From Myxococcus landrumus (GTDB taxonomy: Bacteria; Myxococcota; Myxococcia; Myxococcales; Myxococcaceae), in contig NZ_CP071091.1 in the NCBI RefSeq assembly GCF_017301635.1, positions 3,360,001 to 3,424,000 on the forward strand: DNA of 64,000 nt, given 5' to 3'. The notes beneath the pieces were generated by a model. That model searched no databases, was not told where the DNA came from, and saw only the letters and a list, made by a program, of their open reading frames with translations. Shown one piece after another: positions 63,906 to 64,000 of this stretch (its first letter is position 1; every line of letters starts with the position of its first letter). The translations under genes were made by a program, and so were the position numbers.

Positions 63906-64000
63906 GAGCACTCTGGGTCCTCGCGCTCCTGTGCAGCGGGCTCGCCTGGGCCAAGGGCGTGGTGGCCCAGGAGTGCACGGGCTGCCACACCGCGCGGCGC
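63902..64000 (+). CDS. c-type cytochrome (N-terminal part)
   Basis: Starts at GTG 63902, overlapping the lipoprotein stop, and runs off the window. Signal peptide (MRALWVLALLCSGLAWA) is followed by VVAQECTGCHTARR, with a heme-binding CxxCH. It should be exported and loaded with heme c. Only 33 residues are visible, so the number of hemes and the family are unknown. Confidence 0.65.
   Translation, partial: MRALWVLALLCSGLAWAKGVVAQECTGCHTARR

Overview
This 64 kb window is high-GC DNA with the look of a myxobacterial chromosome, most likely Myxococcaceae. The evidence is indirect: strong third-position G/C use with long spurious antisense frames, many secreted lipoproteins and Cys-rich small proteins with no recognised family, a 7TM LytS-type kinase, a bacterial SET-domain protein and a GNAT-type acyl synthase. 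No phage, insertion sequence or CRISPR array was found. The backbone is housekeeping: opgH (partial), an M18 aminopeptidase, pfkB, mug, cysQ-like, glyS, glnS, bpt, an OPT transporter, msrB and purL.

Layout. 1-5.4 kb: the end of opgH, a three-gene minus-strand run (oxygenase-like, M18 peptidase, spermidine-synthase-like) and a divergent orphan. 5.4-9.6 kb: acyl-CoA dehydrogenase-like gene, soxR with a recognisable SoxR box facing an NmrA-type oxidoreductase, a SET methyltransferase with a Lys-rich tail, and a DUF423 protein. 9.6-16.5 kb: amidohydrolase, GT87-like protein, pfkB, mug, cysQ-like, DUF3592, GNAT. 16.8-24.5 kb: secreted M4 protease, glyS and several secreted proteins. 24.5-25.5 kb: a lower-GC patch with a decayed fragment and a nuclease-like ORF. 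25.7-28.5 kb: a LuxR regulator convergent with an acyl-synthase/diiron-oxidase pair. 28.7-34.7 kb: a rearranged segment bounded by a duplicated glnS 3' end. It holds two secreted hydrolases that share a nearly identical signal-peptide/promoter module, and a LytS/LytR-type two-component system. 34.7-45 kb: glnS, GT4, hydrolase, bpt, then GT2, a PLP decarboxylase, an ATP-grasp protein and a methyltransferase. 45-51.5 kb: a repeat-bearing HExxH membrane protein, OPT transporter, small lipoprotein, a ThrRS paralogue with its own leader, CBS protein, msrB. 51.5-64 kb: purL, a GT-C-like protein, a Tat-exported Rossmann protein, a diiron PF10118 protein with a CAT-like acyltransferase, and a run of secreted proteins ending in a c-type cytochrome cut by the window edge.

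The two most striking systems are these. (1) A complete-looking threonine attenuator lies ahead of a ThrRS paralogue that lacks the TGS and editing domains: a 26-codon leader with eight Thr codons in nine, plus three mutually exclusive stems. (2) A candidate small-molecule cassette pairs a LuxI/FeeM-like acyl synthase with a heme-oxygenase-like diiron oxidase, next to a LuxR-type regulator. Also notable are an in-frame TGA in a conserved-looking protein and the duplicated glnS terminus. All functions are inferred from reading the translated sequence; no database search was run.
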